DNA of 9,072 bases, taken from positions 1 to 9,072 of the forward strand of contig JAQVYD010000051.1 of assembly GCA_028709105.1 (NCBI GenBank), read 5' to 3'. Source of the DNA: Clostridia bacterium (GTDB taxonomy: Bacteria; Bacillota; Peptococcia; DRI-13; DTU073). This document shows, piece by piece, positions 1 through 7,110 of the stretch. The notes beneath the pieces were generated by a model that had not been told where the DNA came from, did no database searches, and saw only the letters and a list, made by a program, of their open reading frames with translations. A program made the position numbers and the translations under genes. Each line of letters starts with the position of its first letter. Within the stretch, counting starts at the first letter, position 1.

Positions 1-858
1 GCTTTTATTTTTATTAGTGGTTTGGTTCTGTCTTATAACTATCAAGATAAAACAGTTGATTATTTTAAGTTTATCAAAAAAAGAATCAAAAATATTGCTG
101 TCCCTTACTTTTGCTGGACGGCAATATTTTATTTAATCTTTATTCAGCAAAGAATCTATAAAGTTTCTTTTGCCTTTTTTCTGGAGAAGCTCTTTTTAGG
201 TGACATGGTTTATCATTTATATTTCGTGGTGATCATTATCCAGTTTTATTTATTATTCGGGGTTTTTAACCGGCTGTTTAAGAAATACAATCCTCTTTTC
301 TTATTGGTGCTGATGGTTATTCTCAACGTTTTATTTATGAAATATGTCTATTTCCGTTATGTAGACAGATTCTTTATGCAGTACTTGTGTTTTTTTGCTT
401 TAGGTTGCTATTTTGCCGGCAATTATCAACAAATTAAAGAAAAAATATACAGATATAAATATATTTTGGCCATTAGTTACCTGGCGATGAGTCTGCTGAT
501 TGCGCAACGATTTTATGAGCATGTTATTTTGCAAAACGCAGGTAATGCTTTTCTTGATAACCTCTTGTGGCTTTTGTTCTCCTTCATCGCGATACTTTTC
601 TATTTTTGCCTGGCCCTTCTTTTGGCTAGCAGTAATCTGGGCAGATTTAAAAGTTTTCTGCAAAAAGTTAGTGTTAGCTCTTACGATATTTATTTAGGTC
701 ATCCTTTAATGTTGATGGTTGCTCAGAAAATTATTACATATCACTTGGTTCCTTCCACGACGATAAATTTTCTGCTTACTGTTTTATTTGTTGGGGGAAC
801 AATTGTGTCGGCAGCTTTCCTTTATCAAGCCCAAAAACGAAAATTGTTGTTAAAATAG
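1..858 (+). CDS. Membrane acyltransferase, family 3 (5'-truncated by the window)
   Basis: The frame is already open at base 1, so the true start and the N-terminal catalytic part lie outside the window; 285 residues are visible. They begin with a hydrophobic stretch reading FIFISGLVLSYNY, which resembles the 'FFxxSGFxx' segment of acyltransferase-3 proteins. Several long hydrophobic helices follow, separated by short basic loops. Near the C-terminus is SSYDIYLGHPLMLM, matching the 'SYxIYLxHPL' element typical of this family. These integral membrane enzymes transfer acetyl, succinyl or similar groups to sugars of cell-surface polysaccharides or glycolipids; the substrate cannot be read from the sequence. 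The gene is very AT-rich compared with proB and proA, which could reflect membrane-protein composition or transfer. It converges on a glycosyltransferase gene and shares a terminator with it. The family call is fairly secure from the C-terminal motif and topology; the catalytic histidine region is not visible. Confidence 0.8.
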   Translation, partial: AFIFISGLVLSYNYQDKTVDYFKFIKKRIKNIAVPYFCWTAIFYLIFIQQRIYKVSFAFFLEKLFLGDMVYHLYFVVIIIQFYLLFGVFNRLFKKYNPLFLLVLMVILNVLFMKYVYFRYVDRFFMQYLCFFALGCYFAGNYQQIKEKIYRYKYILAISYLAMSLLIAQRFYEHVILQNAGNAFLDNLLWLLFSFIAILFYFCLALLLASSNLGRFKSFLQKVSVSSYDIYLGHPLMLMVAQKIITYHLVPSTTINFLLTVLFVGGTIVSAAFLYQAQKRKLLLK

Positions 859-870
859 CTTAATTTATTC

Positions 871-910
871 AAAAAAAGGCTTGGAAGAAAAACCTTCCAA
901 GCCTTTTTTG
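871..910. terminator. Bidirectional rho-independent terminator
   Basis: A perfect 16-base-pair inverted repeat (872-887 with 894-909) encloses a 6-base loop. The GC-rich core GGCTTGGAAG is flanked by A-runs on the left and T-runs on the right. Read on the + strand the stem ends in six T; on the - strand it ends in seven T. It begins 13 bases after the acyltransferase stop and lies only about 6 bases from the glycosyltransferase stop, so it should end transcription of both convergent genes. Confidence 0.93.
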
Positions 911-915
911 AATGT

Positions 916-2175
916 TTAACGCTGCCTGGTGATATCAGCATAGCTGATACTTCTGGTGTGCAGGGTATGAGACCAAGAAACTCGCGTACTACCAAAGAAA
1001 CTAAGGAAGACAATAGGGACCCAACTATAAACAAAAATAAGATAATGGAAGACCATCCATTTGATAACATTACGGGGTAGGCGATCCATCCAGATTACCA
1101 AGAAAGGATAAATTATTTGTAGTGTACTGACTAGTTCCCAAATTAAAGGAGGCCAGATAAATTTAAAGATCGTAGTATACAGATCAATGATAAAAAGATC
1201 AATAAAACCAACAAGTGTAAAAAGCCCCATGAAAACTACAAGTAAAGGTTGGAGCGTTAAAATAGAAGCATCAAAGAGGACAATATTTTTTTTACAAAAA
1301 GCTTCTTTAATGAAACGGAAACTGTATGTTCTAAAAAGTTCAACATGACCAAGAGCCCAACGTTTTCTTTGCTTCCAAGCTTGTTTAAAAGTAAGTGGTT
1401 TTTCATCATAAACGATTGCTTCATGTGCCCAAGTAGTTTTATAGCCACTGAGCAGAGCCTTGAGGCTAAATTCTAAATCCTCGGTCAGCGAGGTAGCTCC
1501 CCACCCGATTTCTCGGAGGACATCTAAAGAAATGGTCATGCCTGTACCACCTAAGTAGTTGGAAAGCCCAAGGTTATATCTGGCTAATTGCAGCATACGA
1601 TTAGCTACCCAAAAGGCCATGGCAAAGGATGCTGTTACCCAAGTATCTTGAGGGTTTTTCGCATCTATATAGCCTTGCACAATTTTGGCACCATCACAGA
1701 GGCGGTTGTTCATATGTTTTAAGAATTGAGGATGGACCAGGTTATCAGCGTCAAAAATTACTACGGCATCGTATTTTTTAGGTAGATTATAGAGCTTAGT
1801 AAAAAACCAATCTAAGGCATAGCCTTTCCCCTTTTGTTCTAAGTTCGTTCTTTCATAAACTAAAGCACCGTGATTTCTGGCAAGCTCGGCAGTGCTGTCA
1901 TTACAATTATCGGCAATAACGAAAACATCATATAATTCTTTCGGGTAATCTAAGACCATCAAATTATCAAGCAGAGGTCCAATGACTAATTCTTCATTAT
2001 GTGCGGGAATAATCACGGAAAACCTTTTTTGTGGTTGATAACTATTGGGGATACGAACCTGAACTAATCCTGAGATACCAAGAATAAAGAAATATATAGC
2101 TACTAGCGCCAGAATTATTTGGCAGGGAATCATGATAAAGTCTAAAGGCAGGTAAGAAAAATTTTGTAGATTCAC
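916..2175 (-). CDS. Membrane-bound family 2 glycosyltransferase (processive type)
   Basis: This 419-residue protein has an N-terminal membrane helix (about 14-37), a cytoplasmic GT-A domain (about 50-275) and three or so C-terminal membrane segments (about 306-328, 340-362, 376-395). Visible GT2 motifs are VIIPAHNEE at 54-62, the metal-binding DAD at 142-144, TED at 231-233 carrying the likely catalytic base, and QRKRW (QxxRW) at 269-273. This D, DxD, TED, QxxRW set is characteristic of processive enzymes such as those making cellulose, poly-N-acetylglucosamine or hyaluronan, so an extracellular polysaccharide product is inferred; the sugar is not. The start is GTG, chosen for the TGGAGG at 2185-2190 on the - strand, nine bases upstream. 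The gene lies 94 bases downstream of hprK on the same strand with no clear terminator between, so read-through is possible. No synthase partner or c-di-GMP-binding PilZ motif is visible. Confidence 0.92.
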   Translation of the reverse strand: MNLQNFSYLPLDFIMIPCQIILALVAIYFFILGISGLVQVRIPNSYQPQKRFSVIIPAHNEELVIGPLLDNLMVLDYPKELYDVFVIADNCNDSTAELARNHGALVYERTNLEQKGKGYALDWFFTKLYNLPKKYDAVVIFDADNLVHPQFLKHMNNRLCDGAKIVQGYIDAKNPQDTWVTASFAMAFWVANRMLQLARYNLGLSNYLGGTGMTISLDVLREIGWGATSLTEDLEFSLKALLSGYKTTWAHEAIVYDEKPLTFKQAWKQRKRWALGHVELFRTYSFRFIKEAFCKKNIVLFDASILTLQPLLVVFMGLFTLVGFIDLFIIDLYTTIFKFIWPPLIWELVSTLQIIYPFLVIWMDRLPRNVIKWMVFHYLIFVYSWVPIVFLSFFGSTRVSWSHTLHTRSISYADITRQR

Positions 2176-2228
2176 TATTACTTTCCTCCATTTTTTACTT
2201 TGTAACTTAGTTATGTAAAGATGTCTTA

Positions 2229-2256
2229 ATCATACACTATGTTATTATAACACAAA
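2229..2256 (-). promoter_or_regulatory. Putative promoter of the glycosyltransferase gene, with a spacer palindrome
   Basis: On the - strand TTTGTG (2256-2251) and TATGAT (2234-2229) are spaced by 16 bases. They could serve as -35 and -10 boxes, with the start point roughly 45 bases before the GTG. The match to the sigma-A consensus is moderate and the region is AT-rich, so this is tentative. The 13-base perfect palindrome TGTTATTATAACA (2240-2252) fills almost the whole spacer, a classic position for a repressor site. Confidence 0.35.
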
Positions 2257-2269
2257 ATTATAATAAATA

Positions 2270-3199
2270 TTACTCTTTATTATCTGAGGCTAATATTTTT
2301 TCGTTTAAATCCTGGGCGGCATTATAGCCTGATTTTTTTAGCCTAAAATCTCTGGCAGCAGCTTCAATAATAATCGCTAGGTTACGTCCCGGTTTTACGG
2401 GAATAGTTATTTTATGAATATCTACGCCAAGTAAATTTAAAAAAGTCTCATCCAACCCTAATCTTTCACAATAACTTCCTTTTTCCCATGGCTCCAGTTC
2501 AACGATGAGGTCAATTCCTTTCGCATTAATGGTCGCTCCTACACCGTACATGGCTTGAACATTAATAATGCCTACACCACGAATTTCCATGAAATGGCGG
2601 ATTGCTGCAGGAGCTTCTCCGATCAGACGTTTTCTGGCTACTTTTTTAATATTGACGACATCGTCACTGACTAGGCGGTGTCCTCTTTTGACTAGTTCTA
2701 AAGCTGTTTCGCTTTTTCCGATACCTGATTCACCTAGGAGAAGTACTCCTAAACCATAAACGTCTACGAGAACGCCGTGTTGAGTCATGTGAGGAGCTAA
2801 TTTGCTATCCAGATAATTAGAAGCAATATTGATAAATTCGGTAGTAACCAGGTCTGTTTTGAGGAGGGGGCGTTTGTGTTTAAGCGCAGCTTCTTTGATA
2901 TCCGGGAGTGGGTCTATTCCTCGGCAGAGGATTACACAGGGCAGTTGGTAACTGCAATATTTTTCTAATCTTTCTTTTCGTGTTTTCGCGTCAAGGTTGT
3001 TAAGAAAGGCGATTTCGATTAAGCCTATGACTTGCAGACGAGCTGCAGTTCCTTCGGCAAAAAAAGTAAAGTAATTGGCAAGTTGTAAGCCTGGTCTGTT
3101 AATGTCACTGGTATTAATAAATATTTTATTTTGTTCACCTTCGTAAACTACTTCTAGCTGCAGGTCTTTGATTAGTTCTGGAAGGGTTACGACTGTCAT
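2270..3199 (-). CDS. hprK: HPr kinase/phosphorylase
   Basis: HprK phosphorylates HPr on Ser46 with ATP or pyrophosphate and reverses this by phosphorolysis, setting carbon catabolite repression through CcpA in Firmicutes. From the ATG at 3199 the protein is 309 residues, the family's usual size. The N-terminal domain (about 1-130) is followed by the kinase domain with Walker A GESGIGKS at 156-163, the SDD segment at 178-180, the HprK signature around MEIRGVGIINV at 204-214, and the VKPGRN loop at 268-273. The frame stays open 39 codons further upstream to another ATG at 3316. The start at 3199 is preferred because AAGGAG (3214-3209) lies nine bases ahead of it, and because the likely promoter (3272-3280) lies inside the upstream extension. 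The neighbours differ from the lgt or murB/whiA contexts often seen with hprK; here a glycosyltransferase follows. Confidence 0.97.
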   Translation of the reverse strand: MTVVTLPELIKDLQLEVVYEGEQNKIFINTSDINRPGLQLANYFTFFAEGTAARLQVIGLIEIAFLNNLDAKTRKERLEKYCSYQLPCVILCRGIDPLPDIKEAALKHKRPLLKTDLVTTEFINIASNYLDSKLAPHMTQHGVLVDVYGLGVLLLGESGIGKSETALELVKRGHRLVSDDVVNIKKVARKRLIGEAPAAIRHFMEIRGVGIINVQAMYGVGATINAKGIDLIVELEPWEKGSYCERLGLDETFLNLLGVDIHKITIPVKPGRNLAIIIEAAARDFRLKKSGYNAAQDLNEKILASDNKE

Positions 3200-3271
3200 T
3201 AAAGTTCGCTCCTTTATAAAGTCCGTTCTTTTATTTTGCCTTTTTAGGGATAAAAATATTTGCTTCTTTTG

Positions 3272-3280
3272 ATTATAGCA
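3272..3280 (-). promoter_or_regulatory. Extended -10 promoter for hprK
   Basis: The - strand reads TGCTATAAT, a perfect -10 hexamer with the TGn extension. No good -35 sits 17 bases upstream, but extended -10 promoters often lack one. It predicts a leader of about 65 bases before the hprK ATG at 3199. The motif ATAATTCAT, repeated elsewhere in this spacer, lies directly upstream on the - strand (3288-3280), overlapping the TG extension. Confidence 0.6.
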
Positions 3281-3360
3281 TGAATTATCCTCAACGAATA
3301 CATACTTGATACTCATAAAAATAGACGTTCGGAAGAAGAAAATTGTTCCGAGAATTTGTA

Positions 3361-3389
3361 TTTCTTTTTTGTAGAGGTGACTGTATAAT
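3361..3389 (+). promoter_or_regulatory. Putative sigma-A promoter for the adaptor-proBA operon
   Basis: A perfect TATAAT at 3384-3389 is preceded at 17 bases by a T-rich -35 region (TTTCTT, 3361-3366) that matches the consensus poorly. The predicted start near 3396 would give a leader of about 70 bases. It is divergent from the hprK promoter about 105 bases away. No other promoter-like sequence is seen before proB or proA, so this one probably drives all three genes. Confidence 0.5.
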
Positions 3390-3407
3390 ATAAAATAAGG
3401 ACGTGAC

Positions 3408-3434
3408 AGGATAATTCATTATTAATTATGAATT
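3408..3434. repeat. AT-rich palindrome in the adaptor gene leader, operator or hairpin candidate
   Basis: Bases 3413-3434 form a 22-base palindrome, AATTCAT...ATGAATT, with an ATTAAT centre and a single mismatched pair. The left arm is part of AGGATAATTCAT (3408-3419). The same 12 bases occur on the - strand at 3291-3280, abutting the hprK -10 box. The palindrome would lie at about +17 to +38 of the adaptor transcript, so it could bind a protein or form a weak RNA hairpin. Function is unproven. Confidence 0.4.
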
Positions 3435-3464
3435 TTACATTGCTTTAAAGTGGGGTGGAGATGG

Positions 3465-4673
3465 TTGAACTTGCAAATTAAAAAACCAAAGAAAAAAGCA
3501 GTAATACTGGGGATAGCGATTATTATTTGTATTCTGATTTTTTCGTATCTTTTTTGGTTGTACTTAATCAATAAAAATTTACCTGTGGTGCAAGTGGCTA
3601 AAGTGCAAAAGCAGGAATTGATAGCGGAGATTAAAACTAGCGGTATCTTACAGTGTACTAAGCAACAAGATTTTTATGCAAGGACAGCTTCGATGGTGAA
3701 GGAAATAAGGAAAAATGAAGGTTCTCGAGTTACGTTAGGGGAAGTCGTTTTATTACTAGATAATAGTAATGTTTTGCGGGAACTTGGCAGAGCGGAGAAT
3801 GCTTTAGTTATTCTGCAAAATGATTACCTACAGGCAGTTAGCAATAAGGTTTATCTGATGAATAGAAGAGATGAGGCCCGTAAAAAACAAGAGTGGTTAG
3901 AAGGGCTTTATAAACAGGAAACAGCTTCGCTTCAGGAAGTGGAAGCAGTCAAAGGAGAAGTGACTGCTTTAGAAAATCAGATTAAGGCGATAAATTTAAA
4001 TACCTTAGAAAGTCAAGTCAATGAAGGACGTTTAGCTGTTCAGGCAGCTAGGGAAGAGTTGGCGGAAACGGTAGTCACCAGCCCTTTTGAAGGTACTGTT
4101 TTGAAGATGGCGGTTAATCGTGGCGAACCGGTAAGCAAGGATAAATTTCTTTTTAGTTTGGGGAAAACTGATTTTCTGGAGGTCGTAGTTTTTGTTAATG
4201 AATATGATGCGATTAAAGTGAAAAAAGATAACCTTGTAGAAATTTATAGTGATGCTTTAGAAGGAAAGATTTATAGGGGATATGTTTCTCAAATAGCCCC
4301 TTTGGCGGAAATTAAACAGACATCTATCGGGTTGGAAAATAAAGTGAAAGTGAAGATAACCTTGGAGGAAAGGGCAGAAGAATTCAAACCCGGCTTTACG
4401 GTAAATGTAAATATACCCTTGGATAAAAAGCCCCAAGCTTTATTGGTACCTAGTAATGCAGTGTTGGAGGAAGAGGGAAAAAGTATTGTTTTTGTTTATG
4501 ACAATGGATTGGCGGAAAGACGTGAAGTACAAAAGGGCTTATCTACAGATTTGTTCCAAGAGATAACGGCAGGTTTACAAGAAGATGAAATCGTAATTAT
4601 TGGTCCCTTTGAGGAACTACGAGATAAGATGAAGGTAAAAGCAAATGGCAATACACAAAAGAAGGGAAATTAG
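3465..4673 (+). CDS. HlyD/MacA-like membrane fusion (adaptor) protein of an efflux system
   Basis: This protein of about 402 residues has one N-terminal membrane helix (about 12-36, after a basic KKPKKK stretch). It is followed by the first half of a lipoyl-like hairpin (about 54-100), a helical coiled-coil region (about 102-200), the second lipoyl half beginning VTSPFEGTVL (204-213), a beta-barrel domain (about 235-316) and a C-terminal membrane-proximal domain (LVPSNAVLEE around 327-336). This is the layout of MacA, YknX and RND-type adaptor subunits, which link an inner-membrane pump to its outer parts or substrate. The start is uncertain. TTG at 3465 or 3471 follows the G-rich GGGGTGGAG (3452-3460); a GTG at 3450 in the same frame has no ribosome binding site. 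No ABC ATPase, permease or RND pump gene is nearby, and proB begins 28 bases downstream, apparently in the same operon. Confidence 0.88.
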   Translation: MNLQIKKPKKKAVILGIAIIICILIFSYLFWLYLINKNLPVVQVAKVQKQELIAEIKTSGILQCTKQQDFYARTASMVKEIRKNEGSRVTLGEVVLLLDNSNVLRELGRAENALVILQNDYLQAVSNKVYLMNRRDEARKKQEWLEGLYKQETASLQEVEAVKGEVTALENQIKAINLNTLESQVNEGRLAVQAAREELAETVVTSPFEGTVLKMAVNRGEPVSKDKFLFSLGKTDFLEVVVFVNEYDAIKVKKDNLVEIYSDALEGKIYRGYVSQIAPLAEIKQTSIGLENKVKVKITLEERAEEFKPGFTVNVNIPLDKKPQALLVPSNAVLEEEGKSIVFVYDNGLAERREVQKGLSTDLFQEITAGLQEDEIVIIGPFEELRDKMKVKANGNTQKKGN

Positions 4674-4701
4674 CAGGAAAAGAGAAAAAGGTGATTGGTT
4701 C

Positions 4702-5832
4702 ATGGCAGAAAAAGACTTGGGGTTTTTAAAGGAAACGCAACGTTTAGTAGTCAAAGTTGGCAGCAGTACCTTGACTTATCCTACTGGGAAGCTCAATTTA
4801 TACCAGTTGGAACGATTAGTAAGGGAGTTAGCAGATTTAAAGCATCAAGGATTAGAGATTATTCTTGTTACTTCAGGGGCAGTAGGGGCAGGTATGGGTA
4901 AGCTGGGACTTGAAGAAAGACCTAAGACTATTCCTGAGAAACAGGCTTTAGCGTCTATTGGGCAGGGTATTTTGATGCATATGTATGAAAAGTTTTTTAG
5001 TGAATATGGGGAAACTGTAGCTCAAGTTTTGTTAACGAGAGAAGACCTTACGAACAGAGGCAGATATTTGAATGCCCGCAACACTTTATTAACACTTTTA
5101 AGGTTGGGCGTGATCCCGATTGTTAATGAAAATGATACGGTTGTTTTTGAAGAAATTAAATTTGGTGATAATGATACTTTGGCTGCCCTGGTGGCGGGGT
5201 TAGTTGATGCAGACCTTTTAGTTCTTCTTTCTGATATTGACGGTTTATATACGGCAGATCCCCGTCAGGATTCTACAGCACAATTAATTAAGGTTGTGGA
5301 GGAATTAACTCCGGAGATTACCAAACAGGCGGGGGGTTCCGGTACGAAGCTGGGGACCGGCGGGATGATGACGAAACTGCAGGCGGCGAAGATTGCCAGT
5401 AATTCTGGGATCCCGATGATGGTAACTAATGGTTCCCGGGAGGGAGTAATGAGAGAAATTATTAGAGGAGTAAATCCTGGGACACTTTTTGTACCTCGTG
5501 ACCATCGCATTAATACGCGGAAGACTTGGATTGCTTTTGCTTCTAAGATTAATGGACGGTTATATGTGGATAGCGGAGCGGAAAAAGCTCTTGTTGAAAA
5601 AGGGAAAAGCTTGTTACCTAGTGGTATTATTAAAGTCGAAGGTAATTTTAAGCGGGCTTGTGTAGTTAGCATTATGGGGCAGTCTGAGGAGATTGCGCGA
5701 GGTATTGTTAATTATGCCGCCTCTGAAATTAATAAAATTATGGGCTGCCAAAGCAAAGACATTACTGAGATTCTTGGGCATAAAGATTATGATGAGGTAA
5801 TTCATCGCGATAATTTGACTTTAAAAGTATAA
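4702..5832 (+). CDS. proB: Glutamate 5-kinase (gamma-glutamyl kinase)
   Basis: ProB phosphorylates L-glutamate with ATP to gamma-glutamyl phosphate, the committed step of proline synthesis; the enzyme is usually feedback-inhibited by proline. The 376-residue protein has an amino-acid kinase domain (about 12-260) with RLVVKVGSST at 14-23, VTSGAVGAG at 56-64, VNENDTV at 141-147, FGDNDTLAALVA at 154-165 and GTGGMMTKLQAA at 218-229. A C-terminal PUA domain follows (about 276-355), giving the full-length two-domain form. The ATG at 4702 is chosen because AAGGTGA lies about eight bases ahead and KETQRLVVKVGSST then sits where expected. An in-frame ATG at 4645 would overlap the adaptor gene and add 19 basic residues unusual for the family. 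It lies between the adaptor gene and proA in one apparent operon. No T-box or other proline-responsive leader is seen directly upstream. Confidence 0.97.
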   Translation: MAEKDLGFLKETQRLVVKVGSSTLTYPTGKLNLYQLERLVRELADLKHQGLEIILVTSGAVGAGMGKLGLEERPKTIPEKQALASIGQGILMHMYEKFFSEYGETVAQVLLTREDLTNRGRYLNARNTLLTLLRLGVIPIVNENDTVVFEEIKFGDNDTLAALVAGLVDADLLVLLSDIDGLYTADPRQDSTAQLIKVVEELTPEITKQAGGSGTKLGTGGMMTKLQAAKIASNSGIPMMVTNGSREGVMREIIRGVNPGTLFVPRDHRINTRKTWIAFASKINGRLYVDSGAEKALVEKGKSLLPSGIIKVEGNFKRACVVSIMGQSEEIARGIVNYAASEINKIMGCQSKDITEILGHKDYDEVIHRDNLTLKV

Positions 5833-5853
5833 GTAACAAGGAGGGAATCTGAT

Positions 5854-7107
5854 TTGTTTAATGAAGAATTACTTGTTAAGGGTGAATTGGCTAAAGAAGC
5901 AGCTGTTTGTTTGGCGGCTCTTTCTACAGTGTTAAAGGATCAAGCTCTTTTGGCGATGGCTTCGGCTTTGGAAGAGCAAGAAGAGTTAATTTTAACAGCT
6001 AATGAACAAGATGTCCTTGTGGCTAAAAAACAAGGGATGAGCACCGCACTTTTAGATCGGCTAACTTTAACTGCTGCCAGAATTAAGGATATGGCTGAGG
6101 GTTTGCGGGCTATTGCTGCTTTACAGGATCCTGTGGGTCAGGTGGAGGAAATGTGGAAAGGAGCTCAAGATATCGAAATTGGCAGGGTGCGTGTGCCTCT
6201 GGGGGTAATCGGGATTATTTATGAGGCTAGACCTAATGTTACGGCTGATGCGGCCGGACTCTGTCTTAAATCGGGTAATGCAGTGATTTTAAAAGGCGGT
6301 TCTGATGCGTTACACTCCAATAAGGCGATTACAAAGGTTATTGCTGAGGCGGCTGAAAATGTCGGTTTGCCTAAAGGGAGTATCCAATTAATAGAGAATA
6401 CGAGCAGGGAAGTAGTTTCTCAATTGATGAAAATGAACGAATACCTAGATGTTTTGATCCCTAGGGGGGGAGCGGGATTAATTCGTTCTGTGATTCAAAA
6501 TGCAACAGTCCCTGTAATTCAAACAGGGATAGGTAATTGTCATGTTTATGTGGATAGTGAAGCGGATTTAAAGATGGCTGAGGAAATCGTGCTTAATGCT
6601 AAAATACAACGACCAGGTGTTTGTAATGCTTTGGAAACTTTGCTTGTCCATGAAAAAGTGGCCTCCGAGTTTTTACCACAAGTCGCGGCAAGATTGTTGG
6701 AATTAGGGGTGGAGTTAAGGGGCGATGCTGTAACTCAGGAGCTTGTCCCGCAAGCAAAGGCGGCTAGTGAAGAAGATTACAAGACGGAATTTCTTGACCT
6801 TGTTTTGGCGGTTAAGGTAGTAGGCAGTTTGGATGAAGCGATAAAACATATCCGCTGCTATGGTACACAACATTCTGAAGCTATTGTTACGGAAAGTTAT
6901 AGTAAGGCGAGAATATTCTTACAGAGTATTGATGCAGCCGCAGTATATGTGAATGCTTCTACTCGTTTTACGGATGGTTTCCAGTTTGGTTATGGTGCGG
7001 AAATAGGGATAAGTACGCAAAAGCTTCATGCCCGTGGACCGATGGGCTTAAAGGAACTTACCACCATCAAACATATCATCTATGGTCAGGGGCAGGTAAG
7101 AAAATAA
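5854..7107 (+). CDS. proA: Glutamate-5-semialdehyde dehydrogenase (gamma-glutamyl phosphate reductase)
   Basis: ProA reduces gamma-glutamyl phosphate with NADPH to glutamate-5-semialdehyde, which cyclises to pyrroline-5-carboxylate, and acts directly after ProB. At 417 residues it is the normal length. Recognisable elements are the cofactor-binding segment EARPNVTADAAGLCLKSGNA (124-143) followed by ILKGG, the IQTGIGNCHVYVD segment (222-234), the catalytic cysteine in RPGVCNALETLLVH (Cys257), and the C-terminal ARGPMGLKELTT (393-404). The start is TTG at 5854, supported by AAGGAGG (5838-5844) nine bases upstream; no in-frame ATG is near. It follows proB by 21 bases, so the two are co-transcribed. 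The third enzyme, ProC, is not in the window, as is common in Firmicutes. No terminator is evident just after the stop. Confidence 0.97.
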   Translation: MFNEELLVKGELAKEAAVCLAALSTVLKDQALLAMASALEEQEELILTANEQDVLVAKKQGMSTALLDRLTLTAARIKDMAEGLRAIAALQDPVGQVEEMWKGAQDIEIGRVRVPLGVIGIIYEARPNVTADAAGLCLKSGNAVILKGGSDALHSNKAITKVIAEAAENVGLPKGSIQLIENTSREVVSQLMKMNEYLDVLIPRGGAGLIRSVIQNATVPVIQTGIGNCHVYVDSEADLKMAEEIVLNAKIQRPGVCNALETLLVHEKVASEFLPQVAARLLELGVELRGDAVTQELVPQAKAASEEDYKTEFLDLVLAVKVVGSLDEAIKHIRCYGTQHSEAIVTESYSKARIFLQSIDAAAVYVNASTRFTDGFQFGYGAEIGISTQKLHARGPMGLKELTTIKHIIYGQGQVRK

Positions 7108-7110
7108 ATT

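Noticed and set aside
2258..2272. Sequence resembling a PerR/Fur-type 7-1-7 box (TTATAATnATTATAA)
   Set aside because: Two mismatches, overlap with the hprK stop codon and a very AT-rich context make chance the simplest explanation.
3200..3316. 39-codon N-terminal extension of hprK to an upstream ATG at 3316
   Set aside because: The extension has no recognised homology to the family, lacks a good ribosome binding site and contains the probable hprK promoter; the start at 3199 has AAGGAG at ideal spacing and gives the usual length.
3461..3481. Six-codon ATG mini-ORF at the start of the adaptor gene, possible leader peptide
   Set aside because: The ribosome binding site abuts the ATG with no spacing, and it overlaps the better candidate TTG starts of the adaptor gene.
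4645..4701. Upstream ATG for proB overlapping the adaptor gene
   Set aside because: It adds a lysine/arginine-rich stretch not seen in ProB proteins, and the ATG at 4702 has its own well-placed AAGGTGA.
5349..5361. GGGGACCGGCGGG and nearby CCGGT/ACCGG inverted repeat, possible structural element
   Set aside because: It lies inside proB and encodes the conserved GTGGMMT motif, so protein coding explains it.
5265..5805. Long open frames on the - strand across proB
   Set aside because: They are antisense to a well-conserved gene, lack ribosome binding sites and show no recognisable motifs.
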